Source: Staphylococcus sp. ACRSN
GTDB taxonomy: Bacteria > Bacillota > Bacilli > Staphylococcales > Staphylococcaceae
DNA: 64,000 nt
Direction: 5' to 3'
NCBI RefSeq assembly: GCF_022346615.1
Contig: NZ_JAKRNS010000006.1
Location: 141,504-205,503 of the forward strand
Made by a program: the position numbers and the translations under genes. This document shows, piece after piece, positions 17,653 through 28,099 of this stretch. Every line of letters begins with the position of its first letter. Position 1 is the first letter of the stretch. The notes under the pieces were generated by a model. That model searched no databases and had not been told where the DNA came from. It saw only the letters and a list, made by a program, of their open reading frames with translations.

Positions 17653-18642
17653 TTATACTTTAGAAGGTCCTACCTTAAGATTAGCACTATCTAACGCCAA
17701 CTCTAAGACTTCTACAACCTGAATACTATGCTCTAACTGAGCTTGTGCGAGTTCATAATCTTTATTACGAATCATTTGTATCATCTTTACAAATTCTTCA
17801 TGCATACGATGTTCAAATTGATTTAATTGATATAGCTGTGTGCCACCATCAATATGATTCACTTCAAAGGATTGTAATTCATTGGTTGGTCCCTGAATAT
17901 GAATCGTAGCTTGATCCCCTTGTATATATGAATGATTATCTGAATTAGAATCTTTTGCTCCGATACAAACAACTTTCAAATCATCATAGTCTAATTGTAA
18001 AATTCCTGAGGTATCGATATTTTTTTCAACATTTGCAAAATAAGCTACACCCTTAGGTTTACCAAACAGACCTACTGCTAAATGTACATTATAGACATTA
18101 ATATCCATTAATGCTCCTCCACCCATTTCTGGATTAAAGGCAGGCTGAATGATATCTTTTTTAAAATTATCATATCTAGATGAATATTGAGAATAGTTGA
18201 ACTGAGCAATCTTAGTTTCACCGATTTCTTGAATTGTATTCTTCAGTACATCATAATTCCCAAGATATAGATTTGTAATCGCCTCAGTAATTATAATATT
18301 TTTCGATTCAGCAATTGTTTTTAAAGACTCTAATTCTGCTCTTGTTAATGTAAAAGGCTTTTCACATATAACATGTTTACCATGTTCAATTGCTTGCTTA
18401 GCATAATAATAGTGTAAATGATTTGGTACAGCAATGTAGACTATATCTAAATCTACATCTTGTAAAAATTGAGCATAGTCATCATAGACATTTTTAATAT
18501 TAAACTGCTTTTGCAGATCATTCACATTTTCAGGATTTCTGCCTGTTGTAACAATACTTTGAAATTCAACATCAGAAATTTGTTCCAAAATAGGCAAAGC
18601 CTCTTTCACAATTTTACCTGCACCAACAATACCAATATTCAT
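17653..18642 (-). CDS. Gfo/Idh/MocA-family oxidoreductase
   Basis: The 329-residue protein has an N-terminal Rossmann fold (MNIGIVGAGKIVKEAL), the AVPNHLHY segment, and the CEKPFTLT motif near residue 95 whose lysine is catalytic in this family. It is an NAD(P)-dependent dehydrogenase of sugars, inositols or their derivatives. It lies just downstream of the xylose genes but is separated from them by a terminator at 18751. A role in pentose or polyol metabolism is only suggested by position. AAGAAGGG precedes the ATG. Confidence 0.85.
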   Translation of the reverse strand: MNIGIVGAGKIVKEALPILEQISDVEFQSIVTTGRNPENVNDLQKQFNIKNVYDDYAQFLQDVDLDIVYIAVPNHLHYYYAKQAIEHGKHVICEKPFTLTRAELESLKTIAESKNIIITEAITNLYLGNYDVLKNTIQEIGETKIAQFNYSQYSSRYDNFKKDIIQPAFNPEMGGGALMDINVYNVHLAVGLFGKPKGVAYFANVEKNIDTSGILQLDYDDLKVVCIGAKDSNSDNHSYIQGDQATIHIQGPTNELQSFEVNHIDGGTQLYQLNQFEHRMHEEFVKMIQMIRNKDYELAQAQLEHSIQVVEVLELALDSANLKVGPSKV

Positions 18643-18750
18643 ATTTAAACCCTTCTTCCCCTTGAAATTTGTAATTCACTTATATGTAAGCATAATCTTT
18701 ATACATTATTTGTCAATTCATATTATTTTTGAATTTTTAAATAAATAAAA

Positions 18751-18793
18751 AACACTTCAGCATTAGTAAAAATATACTTATAACTGAAATGTT
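18751..18793 (-). terminator. Terminator of the xyl operon
   Basis: AACATTTCAG/CTGAAGTGTT on the - strand, with one wobble, is followed by a T run. Confidence 0.75.
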
Positions 18794-18810
18794 TATATAA
18801 ATTTATATTT

Positions 18811-20196
18811 CTATTTCCATACCGACTCAATTTCCTCTAAAGTTTTCCCTTTCGTTTCAGGGATAAACTTCCATATAAATATTCCAGACAATATACTCAT
18901 TAAGGCATAGAACCCATAAGTCATTGTACCACTGATATCCATCATAAATGGATATGTAGATGTAATAGTAAAGTTAGCAAGCCATTGAACTGCTACAGCA
19001 ATAGCCATCGCTGAACTTCTAATTCTATTAGGGAATATCTCAGATAATAATACCCATATAATAGGACCCCAACTCATCATAAACGAAGCAGTATAAACCA
19101 CCATAAACACTAATGTGATGATACCAAATGTCCCATTTGCAGTAAGTAGACTCATGCCAATCATGCCGATAGCCATGCCCGTTGAACCAATAATAAGTAA
19201 TGGTTTTCTACCAAATTTATCAACATAGATAATTGCAATAACAGTAAAAACGACATTAACTAACCCCATTACAACCGTTTGAATCATAGATGCATTACCT
19301 CCTGCACCTAAGTTTTCAAAGATGCGTGGTGCGTAATATAACGCAACATTAATACCAATAAATTGTTGAAATATTGATAAAACGATACCAATAATAACGA
19401 CAGTTTTACCAAAGCTAAATAAAGGTGCTTTAACATCTTTTGTCTTATTTTTAGTGGTCAATATTTCATTCAATACCGTTTGTGCATGGTTCTTTGAATT
19501 ATAAATTCTATTCAATACATTTAATGCCGCTTCATTTTTATTCATTAATGTCAAATACCTGGGTGTTTCCGGTACTAAAAATAATAATAGAAAGAAAATA
19601 GCAGCTGGTATTGCAGCGGTCATAAACATATAGCGCCAACCAATATGGTCTATCCAGTCTTGGCTTTGACCAAATGTTATACCATAATTCACAAAATAGA
19701 CCACCAACATACCAAAGATAATTGCAAATTGATTCCAGGATACTAATGTACCTCGAATAGATGATGGTGAAATTTCACTAATATACATTGGCGAAATAGC
19801 AGATGCTAAACCAACACCAATACCACCTAAAATACGATAAACGTTAAACGTTAATAATAAACCCAAACTTGCATGACCTGGTTCGAAAAATATAAATTCT
19901 GGGTAACCTGACAATAAAGCAGATACAATAAACAAAATAGCGGCAATTTGTAACGATCTCTTTCTACCAAATCTGCTAGAAAAATATGATGATAAAAATC
20001 CACCTATCACACAACCAATGAGTGCACTAGACACTGTCATTCCATGAATAAAACTGCCATATTGAGCTGTTAAATAACGTTGCAACGATTGTTCTGCCCC
20101 TGATATCACTGCGGTATCATATCCAAATAATAGACCACCCAATGTAGCAATTAGTGCAATTGTAAAAATAAATTTCTTATTATTATAAGATGACAT
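18811..20196 (-). CDS. MFS sugar porter, probable D-xylose:H+ symporter
   Basis: The 461-residue membrane protein has 12 predicted helices and the sugar porter signatures: FGYDTAVISGAE in helix 1, SSRFGRKRSLQIA in loop 2-3, PETPRYL mid-protein and PETKGKTLEEIE at the C-terminus. It follows xylB with a 19-base gap on the same strand, so it belongs to the xylAB operon and very likely imports xylose. This is inferred from context; the sequence class also includes glucose and arabinose carriers. Confidence 0.88.
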   Translation of the reverse strand: MSSYNNKKFIFTIALIATLGGLLFGYDTAVISGAEQSLQRYLTAQYGSFIHGMTVSSALIGCVIGGFLSSYFSSRFGRKRSLQIAAILFIVSALLSGYPEFIFFEPGHASLGLLLTFNVYRILGGIGVGLASAISPMYISEISPSSIRGTLVSWNQFAIIFGMLVVYFVNYGITFGQSQDWIDHIGWRYMFMTAAIPAAIFFLLLFLVPETPRYLTLMNKNEAALNVLNRIYNSKNHAQTVLNEILTTKNKTKDVKAPLFSFGKTVVIIGIVLSIFQQFIGINVALYYAPRIFENLGAGGNASMIQTVVMGLVNVVFTVIAIIYVDKFGRKPLLIIGSTGMAIGMIGMSLLTANGTFGIITLVFMVVYTASFMMSWGPIIWVLLSEIFPNRIRSSAMAIAVAVQWLANFTITSTYPFMMDISGTMTYGFYALMSILSGIFIWKFIPETKGKTLEEIESVWK

Positions 20197-20214
20197 GCTC
20201 CCATCCCCTTATTA

Positions 20215-21705
20215 CTACTTATATTGAACTAACTTTTTCGACAATGCTTGCGTATTTTCATAAACTTCTTTATAAATGTTATAAATTTCTTTATACGTTT
20301 CTAAGTCACTATTATCACTTGATAATGAACTATTATATTCAATCCAAGCAGCACTTAGATCTTTGAATGAATCAAACCAACCTGCTCCCACCGCAACTAA
20401 CATTGCCGCACCATATGCCGGACCTTGTTCTTCTGTTCTAGTAATGACATCAGTTTCAAATATATCTGCCTGCATTTGCAACCATGCATTATTTTTTGCG
20501 CCGCCACCGATTGATACAATTTCTCTATTATCATGTACATCATTTTTGATAATTTCCAGACTATCTTTTATAGAAAAAGTAATACCTTCTAGTACCGACC
20601 TTTTCATATCTGCCATGGTCGTATTAGCATCTAGCCCTATAAAACTACCTCTTACTGCTGAATCATTATATGGCGTACGTTCACCTAACAAATACGGCGT
20701 ATATACGAGTCCATTTGATCCTGCCTGAGATGAAGTTATTTCTTTTAAAAAACTGTCAAAGTTTTCTTCACTATTTAATAAATCTTTCAACCATTGCAGA
20801 CTATAACCAGCAGATAAAGTGACACCCATAATGTATTTTTGCTCTGGCACACAATGATGGAAATAATGTACCTTACCGTCGTTTTCATAGGCTGTACTAT
20901 TTTGAATAGCTAATGCAACCCCAGATGTACCAATACTTACTAAGCGTTTTTGTTCATCGGTAATACCTGCGCCTAATGCACCACAAGCATTATCTGCACC
21001 ACCTTGGTAAACCTTTATATTGGCATTACTATTGAATTTCTTCATAATCTGTTTCTTTATCGAACCATTGTAGCCATGTGAAGGTATAATATCAGGACAA
21101 ATGTGTGCATTAATTTTTAATTTATCCAATATAACTGTAGACCACTGGCCATTTTTGACGTCAAACATTATTGTTCCAGATGCATCTGATGGTTCTGTAT
21201 AAATATTACCTGTCAATTTATACGCAACATAATCTTTAGGTAACATAAATCGATCAATCTGCTGATAATTTTCTGGCTCGTTATTTTTCAACCATATTAA
21301 TTTGGGTAAAGTAAATCCTTCTAATACTGTATTTTGTGTTTCTTTTAATAGCAATGGTAAACCTAGCTCAGACTTTAACCATTCGACTTCTTCATAAGTT
21401 CTAGTATCATTCCATAAAATAGCTGGCCTAACAACTTCACCCTGCTTATCCACTACTACTAAACCATGCATTTGTCCTGAAAAACTAAGTCCAGCTACTT
21501 CAGAGGCCTTATATTGTTTAAAGACATATCCTAGACTTTCCAATGCCGCTTCATACCAAATATTCGGATCTATTTCGCTATATCCTGTATGTGGATGCTC
21601 TGTCTTGTATTCAACACTATAACTATCGTTTACTTGACCCTTTTCATCTACTACAATCGTTTTCAATCCACTCGTACCAATATCCATGCCAATAACATAG
21701 TTCAT
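20215..21705 (-). CDS. xylB: Xylulokinase
   Basis: The 496-residue FGGY-family kinase starts MNYVIGMDIGTSGLKTIVVD, the phosphate-binding motif. The SGQMHGLVVVD segment near residue 77 and GASGTIMFD-like and YLLGERTPY motifs are typical of XylB. It phosphorylates D-xylulose to xylulose 5-phosphate. I chose the ATG at 21705, because AAAGG at the end of xylA is 9 bases away; a TTG at 21714 overlaps xylA. Operon order is xylA, xylB, transporter. Confidence 0.95.
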   Translation of the reverse strand: MNYVIGMDIGTSGLKTIVVDEKGQVNDSYSVEYKTEHPHTGYSEIDPNIWYEAALESLGYVFKQYKASEVAGLSFSGQMHGLVVVDKQGEVVRPAILWNDTRTYEEVEWLKSELGLPLLLKETQNTVLEGFTLPKLIWLKNNEPENYQQIDRFMLPKDYVAYKLTGNIYTEPSDASGTIMFDVKNGQWSTVILDKLKINAHICPDIIPSHGYNGSIKKQIMKKFNSNANIKVYQGGADNACGALGAGITDEQKRLVSIGTSGVALAIQNSTAYENDGKVHYFHHCVPEQKYIMGVTLSAGYSLQWLKDLLNSEENFDSFLKEITSSQAGSNGLVYTPYLLGERTPYNDSAVRGSFIGLDANTTMADMKRSVLEGITFSIKDSLEIIKNDVHDNREIVSIGGGAKNNAWLQMQADIFETDVITRTEEQGPAYGAAMLVAVGAGWFDSFKDLSAAWIEYNSSLSSDNSDLETYKEIYNIYKEVYENTQALSKKLVQYK

Positions 21706-21710
21706 CGTAA

Positions 21711-23033
21711 TCAACCTTTACAATTAATATTTAATATATATTGATTAATTTGTGACTTCACCACTTCTAAATGATCAGAATCATTTTTAATTTCAGTAAT
21801 AGATAAAGCATAATCTTCTAACTCTTCTAATGTGATTGCACCATTTATGATTTTTTGACCAATACCAGTTTGATACGAATCATATTTTTTATTCACAATG
21901 TTTTCAAAAAAGTTATCTTCAATCATTTGATGTGCAATCCTTAGACCTAAGGCAAAAGCATCCATCCCAGCAATATGTGTTAATACCAAATCTTCTTGTT
22001 TGAATGACGTACGTCGTGGTTTAGCATCAAAGTTCAATCCACCTGGTGTTAATCCACCATTTTTCAAAATTTCATACATTGCGAGTGTAGTGTCGTATAT
22101 ATCAGTAGGAAATTCGTCTGTATCCCACCCCAATTGAGGATGTCCTTGATTAGCATCTACAGAACCTAACATATTGTTATCACGTGCATATCTTAATTCA
22201 TGTTGGAATGAATGTCCCGCTAATGTCGCATGGTTGGCTTCTATATTGAATTTAAACGCATGATCTAAATTGTATTTTTGTAAAAATGCATGTGCCGTTG
22301 CTACATCCGTATCATATTGATGTGTTGTCGGCTCTTTCGGCTTAGGTTCGATTAGGAATTGACCTTTAAAACCAATTTCTTCTGCATAAGCGATAGCCAT
22401 TTTAAAGAAATTCGCTAAATTATCTAACTCTAATTTCATATCGGTATTCAATAGACTTTCATAACCTTCTCTACCACCCCAAAAAACAAAGTTTTCTGCA
22501 TTTAATGTTTTTGCAATTTCTAATGACTTTTTGACTTTTGCTGCAGCATATGCAAAAACGTCTGCATTTGATGATGTAGCAGCACCGTGAACAAAACGCT
22601 GATGTGTGAAGTTATTAGTTGTATTCCATAATAACTTCTTGCCAGTTTCGTCCATTTTTTCTTTTATCAATGCAACAATCACATCTAAATTTTCATTTGA
22701 TTCTTTTAATGTTTCTCCTTCGGGAGCAATATCAATGTCATGGAAACAGAAGTATTCAATACCTGTTTTTTCCATAAATTCAAATATTGCAGATACACGA
22801 GCTTTAGCTTTATCCATATCATTTAATTTATCCCAATCCCTAATAGCAGTACCAACACCAAATGGATCTGATAAATCGGCAGTAAATGTATGCCAATAAG
22901 CTACACTAAACCTCAAGTGTTCAGCCATCGTTTTGTCTCCAATTTTTTCTGAAGCATTATAATATTTAAAACTAAATGGATTTGTAGATTTTGGACCTTC
23001 ATACTGAACTTTTTCAATATCAAAATATGTCAT
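21711..23033 (-). CDS. xylA: Xylose isomerase
   Basis: The 440-residue TIM-barrel enzyme converts D-xylose to D-xylulose with two divalent metals. Signatures are [14 protein letters not shown] near residue 180, [16 protein letters not shown] near residue 228 (metal-binding Glu) and [20 protein letters not shown] near residue 300. GGAGG precedes the ATG. The gene is expressed from a promoter region holding a perfect 29-base XylR operator palindrome and a cre site, matching induction by xylose and repression by glucose. Confidence 0.97.
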   Translation of the reverse strand: MTYFDIEKVQYEGPKSTNPFSFKYYNASEKIGDKTMAEHLRFSVAYWHTFTADLSDPFGVGTAIRDWDKLNDMDKAKARVSAIFEFMEKTGIEYFCFHDIDIAPEGETLKESNENLDVIVALIKEKMDETGKKLLWNTTNNFTHQRFVHGAATSSNADVFAYAAAKVKKSLEIAKTLNAENFVFWGGREGYESLLNTDMKLELDNLANFFKMAIAYAEEIGFKGQFLIEPKPKEPTTHQYDTDVATAHAFLQKYNLDHAFKFNIEANHATLAGHSFQHELRYARDNNMLGSVDANQGHPQLGWDTDEFPTDIYDTTLAMYEILKNGGLTPGGLNFDAKPRRTSFKQEDLVLTHIAGMDAFALGLRIAHQMIEDNFFENIVNKKYDSYQTGIGQKIINGAITLEELEDYALSITEIKNDSDHLEVVKSQINQYILNINCKG

Positions 23034-23052
23034 GAGTAATTCCTCCTGTTTT

Positions 23053-23081
23053 AGTTAGTTAGTTTAATAAACTAACTAACT
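23053..23081. promoter_or_regulatory. XylR operator before xylA
   Basis: A perfect inverted repeat of 14-base arms (AGTTAGTTAGTTTA and its complement) around a single A. It lies ~20 bases before the xylA start, where the ROK repressor XylR is expected to bind. Confidence 0.85.
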
Positions 23082-23112
23082 TTTTATTTACTATACCACT
23101 ACAAGAAAATTT

Positions 23113-23126
23113 TGTAAACGCTTTCT
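23113..23126. promoter_or_regulatory. cre site (CcpA) of the xyl operon
   Basis: TGTAAACGCTTTCT matches the 14-base cre consensus at 13 positions; it sits 32 bases upstream of the operator. Confidence 0.8.
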
Positions 23127-23144
23127 AAAATTAAATAAAAAAAA

Positions 23145-23169
23145 CCTTTTAACTTTATTCGTTAAAAGG
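23145..23169 (-). terminator. Terminator of xylR
   Basis: The - strand 9-bp stem CCTTTTAAC/GTTAAAAGG is followed by eight T. It separates xylR from the xylA promoter. Confidence 0.8.
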
Positions 23170-23177
23170 CTAACTAG

Positions 23178-24329
23178 TTATTTGAAATTTAATTTAATGT
23201 CTTGGATATCCAAAATTTGTTGTGTAATCGCAATTGATGCCCCCATTAATGTTGCATATTTAACATTCGAGGTTATAGCTATATTGTTATTATTAGGATT
23301 AAACTTGCATGACACTCTTTTAATCTTTTCAAGTAATTCTGGTATTTCATTGATTAAAGGACAATTAATATAAATCATCTCAGTATTCATTTGTGAATTT
23401 AAGTTATGTACCAATACAGCAATTCTCTTACAGAACAATTCTAATGATTGAGTGACAATATAATCACCTTCTACGTAGTGTTTTTTAACTTTATCTACTG
23501 TCATCGTGATGTTAAGTTGTTTAGTTAAATATTGAATAATTGCTTCTTGTGAACATAAATCTTCAATTTTAAGATATGTTGGTTCATCTGTTGAAAAATT
23601 AGTAATTAAAGTCTTACCTATTTCTCCTGCTTGCCCCGCATTTCCACGATATAATTTTTTATCGATGATTAATCCTGCTCCTATACCTTTATGTATACTT
23701 AGAGATATTAGGTTATTAATTTCGAGATTCCCTTGATAGTCGCGCTCATATATGGCTGATAAATTGGCTTCATTTTCTAATATAACTGGCACATTCGTCA
23801 CTTGTTTTATCGCTTCGATTATCGATATATCTTCTAAATCATGAAACGGCAAGTCTATGATTTCTTGCTGTTCATTGACGATGCCATGAACCGATATAGC
23901 TACACCTAACAAACCAAATTCTGTTTTATAATAGTCTTCTGTATCCACATATTGTTTAATCATTTCTAAAATATCACTCATTTTATTACTTTTAAGTGGG
24001 ATAGACTGATGTTTCATAGTCTCTCCATCAAAATAACTATACAAAATTTCTAATGAGTAATATGCGATATCTATCGAAATTGTATAACCAAAGTCTTTAT
24101 TTACTTCTAATAGAATTGGCTTTCTACCACCACTTTTGGTACTGTCTCCTTGGCCTACCTCAGTTACAAGTTTTTTATGCTTTAATCTATTTAGTAAGTT
24201 GGATATCGTTGCCTTATTGATCTCTAAATTTTTCGATATCTGAACTCTGGAAATATAGCGATTATTGAATATTTGTTGTAGGACTTGTCGTTCATTATCA
24301 TCTAAATTTAAAGCCTCCACTTCCTCCAT
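23178..24329 (-). CDS. xylR: XylR, ROK-family xylose repressor
   Basis: The 383-residue protein has an N-terminal winged HTH (RQVLQQIFNNRYISRVQISK, then NLEINKATISNLLNRL) and a C-terminal ROK sugar-kinase-like sensor (GVAISVHGIVNEQ, ENEANLSAIYERDY, and SIHKGIGAGLIID where ATP-binding kinases have their phosphate loop). It represses xylAB and the transporter by binding the palindrome at 23053, and xylose releases it. It has its own terminator and lies immediately upstream of xylA on the same strand. AGGTGAGGTG precedes the ATG. Confidence 0.93.
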   Translation of the reverse strand: MEEVEALNLDDNERQVLQQIFNNRYISRVQISKNLEINKATISNLLNRLKHKKLVTEVGQGDSTKSGGRKPILLEVNKDFGYTISIDIAYYSLEILYSYFDGETMKHQSIPLKSNKMSDILEMIKQYVDTEDYYKTEFGLLGVAISVHGIVNEQQEIIDLPFHDLEDISIIEAIKQVTNVPVILENEANLSAIYERDYQGNLEINNLISLSIHKGIGAGLIIDKKLYRGNAGQAGEIGKTLITNFSTDEPTYLKIEDLCSQEAIIQYLTKQLNITMTVDKVKKHYVEGDYIVTQSLELFCKRIAVLVHNLNSQMNTEMIYINCPLINEIPELLEKIKRVSCKFNPNNNNIAITSNVKYATLMGASIAITQQILDIQDIKLNFK

Positions 24330-24436
24330 TACTATTCACCTCACCTAACTATCATTTTGAGTGCTGAAACATAGCCCTCAATACTGCATTCAATAATTTA
24401 ACTATAGCATACCCTAATTCAACTATGACAAAAAAA

Positions 24437-24465
24437 ATTACAGTCACAATTTCTGTAACTGTAAT
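24437..24465 (-). terminator. Terminator of the ara operon
   Basis: ATTACAGT/ACTGTAAT stem with inner ACA/TGT pairs; on the - strand it is followed by a T run. It lies after the transporter gene. Confidence 0.8.
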
Positions 24466-24504
24466 CTTAAAGCACAATTTAGGCTTTTAATATACCCTCT
24501 AAAT

Positions 24505-25911
24505 TTAACTACGTTTTACGTTCACATGTTTTAAATCAATCTTTTCTTCCGTACCACAAAATGTTTCGATTTCTTCTAAAGTTTTGCCTCTCGATTCGGG
24601 AACACATTTTTTAACGAATACAACACCTAGTATACAAATCACACCAAATATTGCGAAAACTATTTCTTGTGGAAAATGTGTTGTCATAATAGGGAATAAT
24701 AATCCAACTAAAAATGATCCAAGCCAATTTAATGATGAAGCTACACCAGATGCGAATCCTCTAATTGTTAATGGGAATATTTCTCCTACGAGAACCCATG
24801 TCAATGGCGCCCATGTAAACGAGTAAAATGCTACATAAATACTTAAAAATATTACAATGATGATTGGATTAACATTCGGCGCAATAAGCTTAATTATCGT
24901 AGGTAATATGAACGATAACCCCATCACCGTGCCACCAAGCATTAACAAAGTTCGACGATTAAATTTATCGGCAATCCAAATAAATAATAATGAACCTAAA
25001 ACAAGTATAATTCCTTGAATAATCGGCCATAGCAAAGCTGAACTCGCTGAACTACCTGTCGCCTGCTCAACTATAAGTGGAATATAATAAAATATAGCAT
25101 TAGCGCCTTGGAATTGTTGAAATGCAGCAACCCCCAAGCCTGCTATAACTAAATATTTATACTTACTATTAAACAGTGTACTCAATGTATGATTTGTTGC
25201 TACTTTATGTTCTTTTAAAATCGTACATCTTATTTCTTCAAATTCTTCTTCAACATGTTTTGCCTTTCTTAAATTCATCAAGACATGTTTCGCTTCTTCA
25301 ACCTTACCATTTTTTATTAAAAATCTAGGTGATTCTGGAAGTTTCAATACACCTAAAAATAATATTAAGGCAGGTACTGCAGCAATTCCTAACATCAATC
25401 TCCATCCAAGTTCAATAGGTAAATCGCGTAATAAAAAGTCAACGATATATGATAATAACATACCAGAAACAATCATCGTTTGGTTTAAGCCAGATAATTG
25501 ACCTCTAAACTTAGCTGGAGCCATTTCAGACATATATGCAGGTACCAATGCTGATGCTGCACCGACGGCTAAACCAAGTATCACTCTTGATACAACTAAG
25601 AAATAATCTCCTTGATGTGGTGCAACACCTGATAATACAGATCCCACTACAAAAATCAATGCAGAAATGAGAATCATTTTTCTACGTCCTAATTTATCTG
25701 ATAACCGTCCAGCTAAAATCCCTCCAAATATAGCACCTAGCATAACTGAAGAAGTAATCAATCCTATAATAAAACCACTATTAATGCCCCAATCTTCCCT
25801 TAAAAATGGTAACGCTCCGGTCATTACACCGATATCATAACCAAAAAGGATACCTCCAAATGCGCCAAAGAAATAGATAAAACTATTGGACACCTTACTG
25901 TTTGTTTTCAT
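24505..25911 (-). CDS. MFS sugar porter, probable L-arabinose:H+ symporter
   Basis: The 468-residue, 12-helix sugar porter has FGYDIGVMTGALPF in helix 1, DKLGRRKMILIS, KLPESPRFLI mid-protein and ESRGKTLEEIE at the end. I chose the ATG at 25911 because AAGAGGGTGA precedes it at the right distance; the longer frame starts over that site. It lies ~50 bases after araA in the arabinose operon, so arabinose import is the likely role. It is related to, but clearly distinct from, the xylose-linked carrier at 18.8 kb. Confidence 0.88.
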   Translation of the reverse strand: MKTNSKVSNSFIYFFGAFGGILFGYDIGVMTGALPFLREDWGINSGFIIGLITSSVMLGAIFGGILAGRLSDKLGRRKMILISALIFVVGSVLSGVAPHQGDYFLVVSRVILGLAVGAASALVPAYMSEMAPAKFRGQLSGLNQTMIVSGMLLSYIVDFLLRDLPIELGWRLMLGIAAVPALILFLGVLKLPESPRFLIKNGKVEEAKHVLMNLRKAKHVEEEFEEIRCTILKEHKVATNHTLSTLFNSKYKYLVIAGLGVAAFQQFQGANAIFYYIPLIVEQATGSSASSALLWPIIQGIILVLGSLLFIWIADKFNRRTLLMLGGTVMGLSFILPTIIKLIAPNVNPIIIVIFLSIYVAFYSFTWAPLTWVLVGEIFPLTIRGFASGVASSLNWLGSFLVGLLFPIMTTHFPQEIVFAIFGVICILGVVFVKKCVPESRGKTLEEIETFCGTEEKIDLKHVNVKRS

Positions 25912-25963
25912 CCCATTCACCCTCTTTTTACCTTTCGCATGTACATGTTTCAAAACGTTGTGC

Positions 25964-27385
25964 TTATTTAATTACGACATACTCCGCTTCAAACATCCTA
26001 ATTAACGTTTCCACTTGATTCGAATTCAAAGTAAGGGACAATACTGTATGGTGTCCGCCACCTTCTTCAATCCATCTTCGAACACCTTCTTCAAGCGTTG
26101 GTTTTGTCTGCCATAATACTCTCGCTACCGGTAAATTTGGTGCAGGTGTATCTATTTCTTCCGCTGTAATTTCATTGATGATAAATTTATAATGTGTTCC
26201 TAAATCTAACATCGTTACTACAATACCTTCACCCGATTGACCATCAAATACCAAACGTGCAGGATCATTTTTATCACCAATACCTAAATGATCTACGACA
26301 ATTTTTGGCTTAGTTGCTGCTAAAGTAGGATCTACTTCTAACATATGAGAACCAAGTATATATTGCTTATCACTTCTCATATCATACGTATAATCTTCCA
26401 TAAAACCTGTCGCTTTATTTTGTGTAGCTATCTTTAATAATCTATCTAACGCTGCCGTCTTCCAGTCACCTTCTCCTGCAAAACCATATCCTTGCTCATT
26501 TAAACGTTGAACTGCTAATCCAGGTAATTGTTTCATACCATGTAAGTCTTCAAAATTTGTGGTAAAAGCTGTATAACCTCCCGAATCTAAGAAGTGTTTA
26601 ATTGCAACTTCATATTTAATTTGCTCTCTCACTGATGCATTAAATTCATCTTTACTATAACCTCTGTAATCAAAGTCATATTTTTCCTGATACACTTCAA
26701 ATAGATTATCAATTTCGTCATCACTAACTTTATTAATATATGCAACTAAGTCTCCAATTCCAAAGTAATCTACAGTCCAACCAAATTGAATTTGGGCCTC
26801 AATCTTATCTCCTTCGGTAACGGCAACGTTTCTCATGTTATCACCAAAGCGCGCAACCTTAAGATTAAAACTTTCATTATAAGCATTTGCTATAAGCATC
26901 CATGATTTAATATCTTCCAATGTTGCTTTGTCTTTCCAATGTCCAAAGATTATCTTATTATTTTTGTCTAAACGCTTATTAATAAATCCATATTCTCTGT
27001 CTCCATGCGCAGATTGATGTAAATTCATATAATCCATATCAATTTTTTCCCAGGAAATATTGTCATAAAATTGTGTTGCTAAATGAAGTAATGGTTTTTG
27101 TAATATTTTTGTACCTCTTATCCACATTTTCGCAGGTGAAAATGTGTGCATCCACGTAATTACACCAGCAATATCATCTCTGTAATTTGCCTCTTTCATA
27201 ATTTGTGTAATCGTATCTGCCGTTGTTGCTAATTGCACTTGTAATTCAATATCAAATGGTAAATCTGCATGCATATTCAAATAATCGGTTATATCTTGCG
27301 CATCTGCTTTCACCTTTTCCAATGCTTCATCACCATATAATGCTTGTGAACCAACAACAAACCAAAATTTTTTCTCTGTAGTCAT
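25964..27385 (-). CDS. araA: L-arabinose isomerase
   Basis: The 473-residue enzyme converts L-arabinose to L-ribulose. It starts MTTEKKFWFVVGSQALYGDE and has the MHTFSPAKMWIRG motif near residue 80 and FGDNMRNVAVTEGDK near residue 185. Its length matches the ~474-residue Gram-positive form. GGAGG is well placed. It lies 18 bases after araD in the araBDA-transporter order. Confidence 0.97.
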   Translation of the reverse strand: MTTEKKFWFVVGSQALYGDEALEKVKADAQDITDYLNMHADLPFDIELQVQLATTADTITQIMKEANYRDDIAGVITWMHTFSPAKMWIRGTKILQKPLLHLATQFYDNISWEKIDMDYMNLHQSAHGDREYGFINKRLDKNNKIIFGHWKDKATLEDIKSWMLIANAYNESFNLKVARFGDNMRNVAVTEGDKIEAQIQFGWTVDYFGIGDLVAYINKVSDDEIDNLFEVYQEKYDFDYRGYSKDEFNASVREQIKYEVAIKHFLDSGGYTAFTTNFEDLHGMKQLPGLAVQRLNEQGYGFAGEGDWKTAALDRLLKIATQNKATGFMEDYTYDMRSDKQYILGSHMLEVDPTLAATKPKIVVDHLGIGDKNDPARLVFDGQSGEGIVVTMLDLGTHYKFIINEITAEEIDTPAPNLPVARVLWQTKPTLEEGVRRWIEEGGGHHTVLSLTLNSNQVETLIRMFEAEYVVIK

Positions 27386-27403
27386 AACTAATTTCCTCCT
27401 TAT

Positions 27404-28099
27404 TTATTTTTGTCCGTAATATGCGTTAATACCGTGTTTTCTCTCGTAATGCTTATTCAAAATAGATTGTGGTAGCGCTTTCGCAGAACTGTTTAGTTGT
27501 TGCGTAAATAGATTCATTTTACATACTTCTTCTAATACAACTGCATGCATTACTGCATGTTCACAATCCTTTGCCCATATGAATGGCGCATGTCCCTGTA
27601 ATAAAATGGCAGGAACTGCTTTCGGATCAATACCTCTTTCTTTAAATGTTTCGACAATGACATTACCAGTTTCATATTCATAATCATGCTTAATTTCATC
27701 ATCAGTTAAAAAACGTGCACAAGGGACAGCACCATAAAATGTATCCGCATGTGTCGTTCCCATTGCTGGTACGTCCATGCCTGCTTGTGCCCAAATTGTT
27801 GCCCATGGAGAATGTGTATGAACAACGCTGCCTATATCTGGAAATGATTTATAGAGTACAGCATGCGTGGGCATATCCGATGATGGTTTCAAATTTCCTT
27901 CCACCACTTCACAGTCCAAGTTACAAACCACCATATCTTCAGGACGCATAACATCATAATCAACACCGCTGGGTTTAATAACAAATAACTGTGTATCTTT
28001 GTCAAATGCACTCACATTACCCCAAGTGTATTTTATGAGCCCTCGTTCAGGTAATTCTAAATTCGCTTTATAAACTTCTAGTTTTAATTTTTCTAGCAT
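27404..28099 (-). CDS. araD: L-ribulose-5-phosphate 4-epimerase
   Basis: The 231-residue class II aldolase-fold protein makes D-xylulose 5-phosphate from L-ribulose 5-phosphate. Motifs are TWGNVSAFD near residue 27, IKPSGVDYD, VVHTHSPWAT near residue 94 (zinc histidines), GTTHADTFYG and HAPFIWAKD. The ATG at 28099 has AAGGTG 6-7 bases before it and gives the same length as E. coli AraD; a GTG at 28108 falls within the ribosome site. It overlaps the end of araB by 32 bases. Confidence 0.96.
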   Translation of the reverse strand: MLEKLKLEVYKANLELPERGLIKYTWGNVSAFDKDTQLFVIKPSGVDYDVMRPEDMVVCNLDCEVVEGNLKPSSDMPTHAVLYKSFPDIGSVVHTHSPWATIWAQAGMDVPAMGTTHADTFYGAVPCARFLTDDEIKHDYEYETGNVIVETFKERGIDPKAVPAILLQGHAPFIWAKDCEHAVMHAVVLEEVCKMNLFTQQLNSSAKALPQSILNKHYERKHGINAYYGQK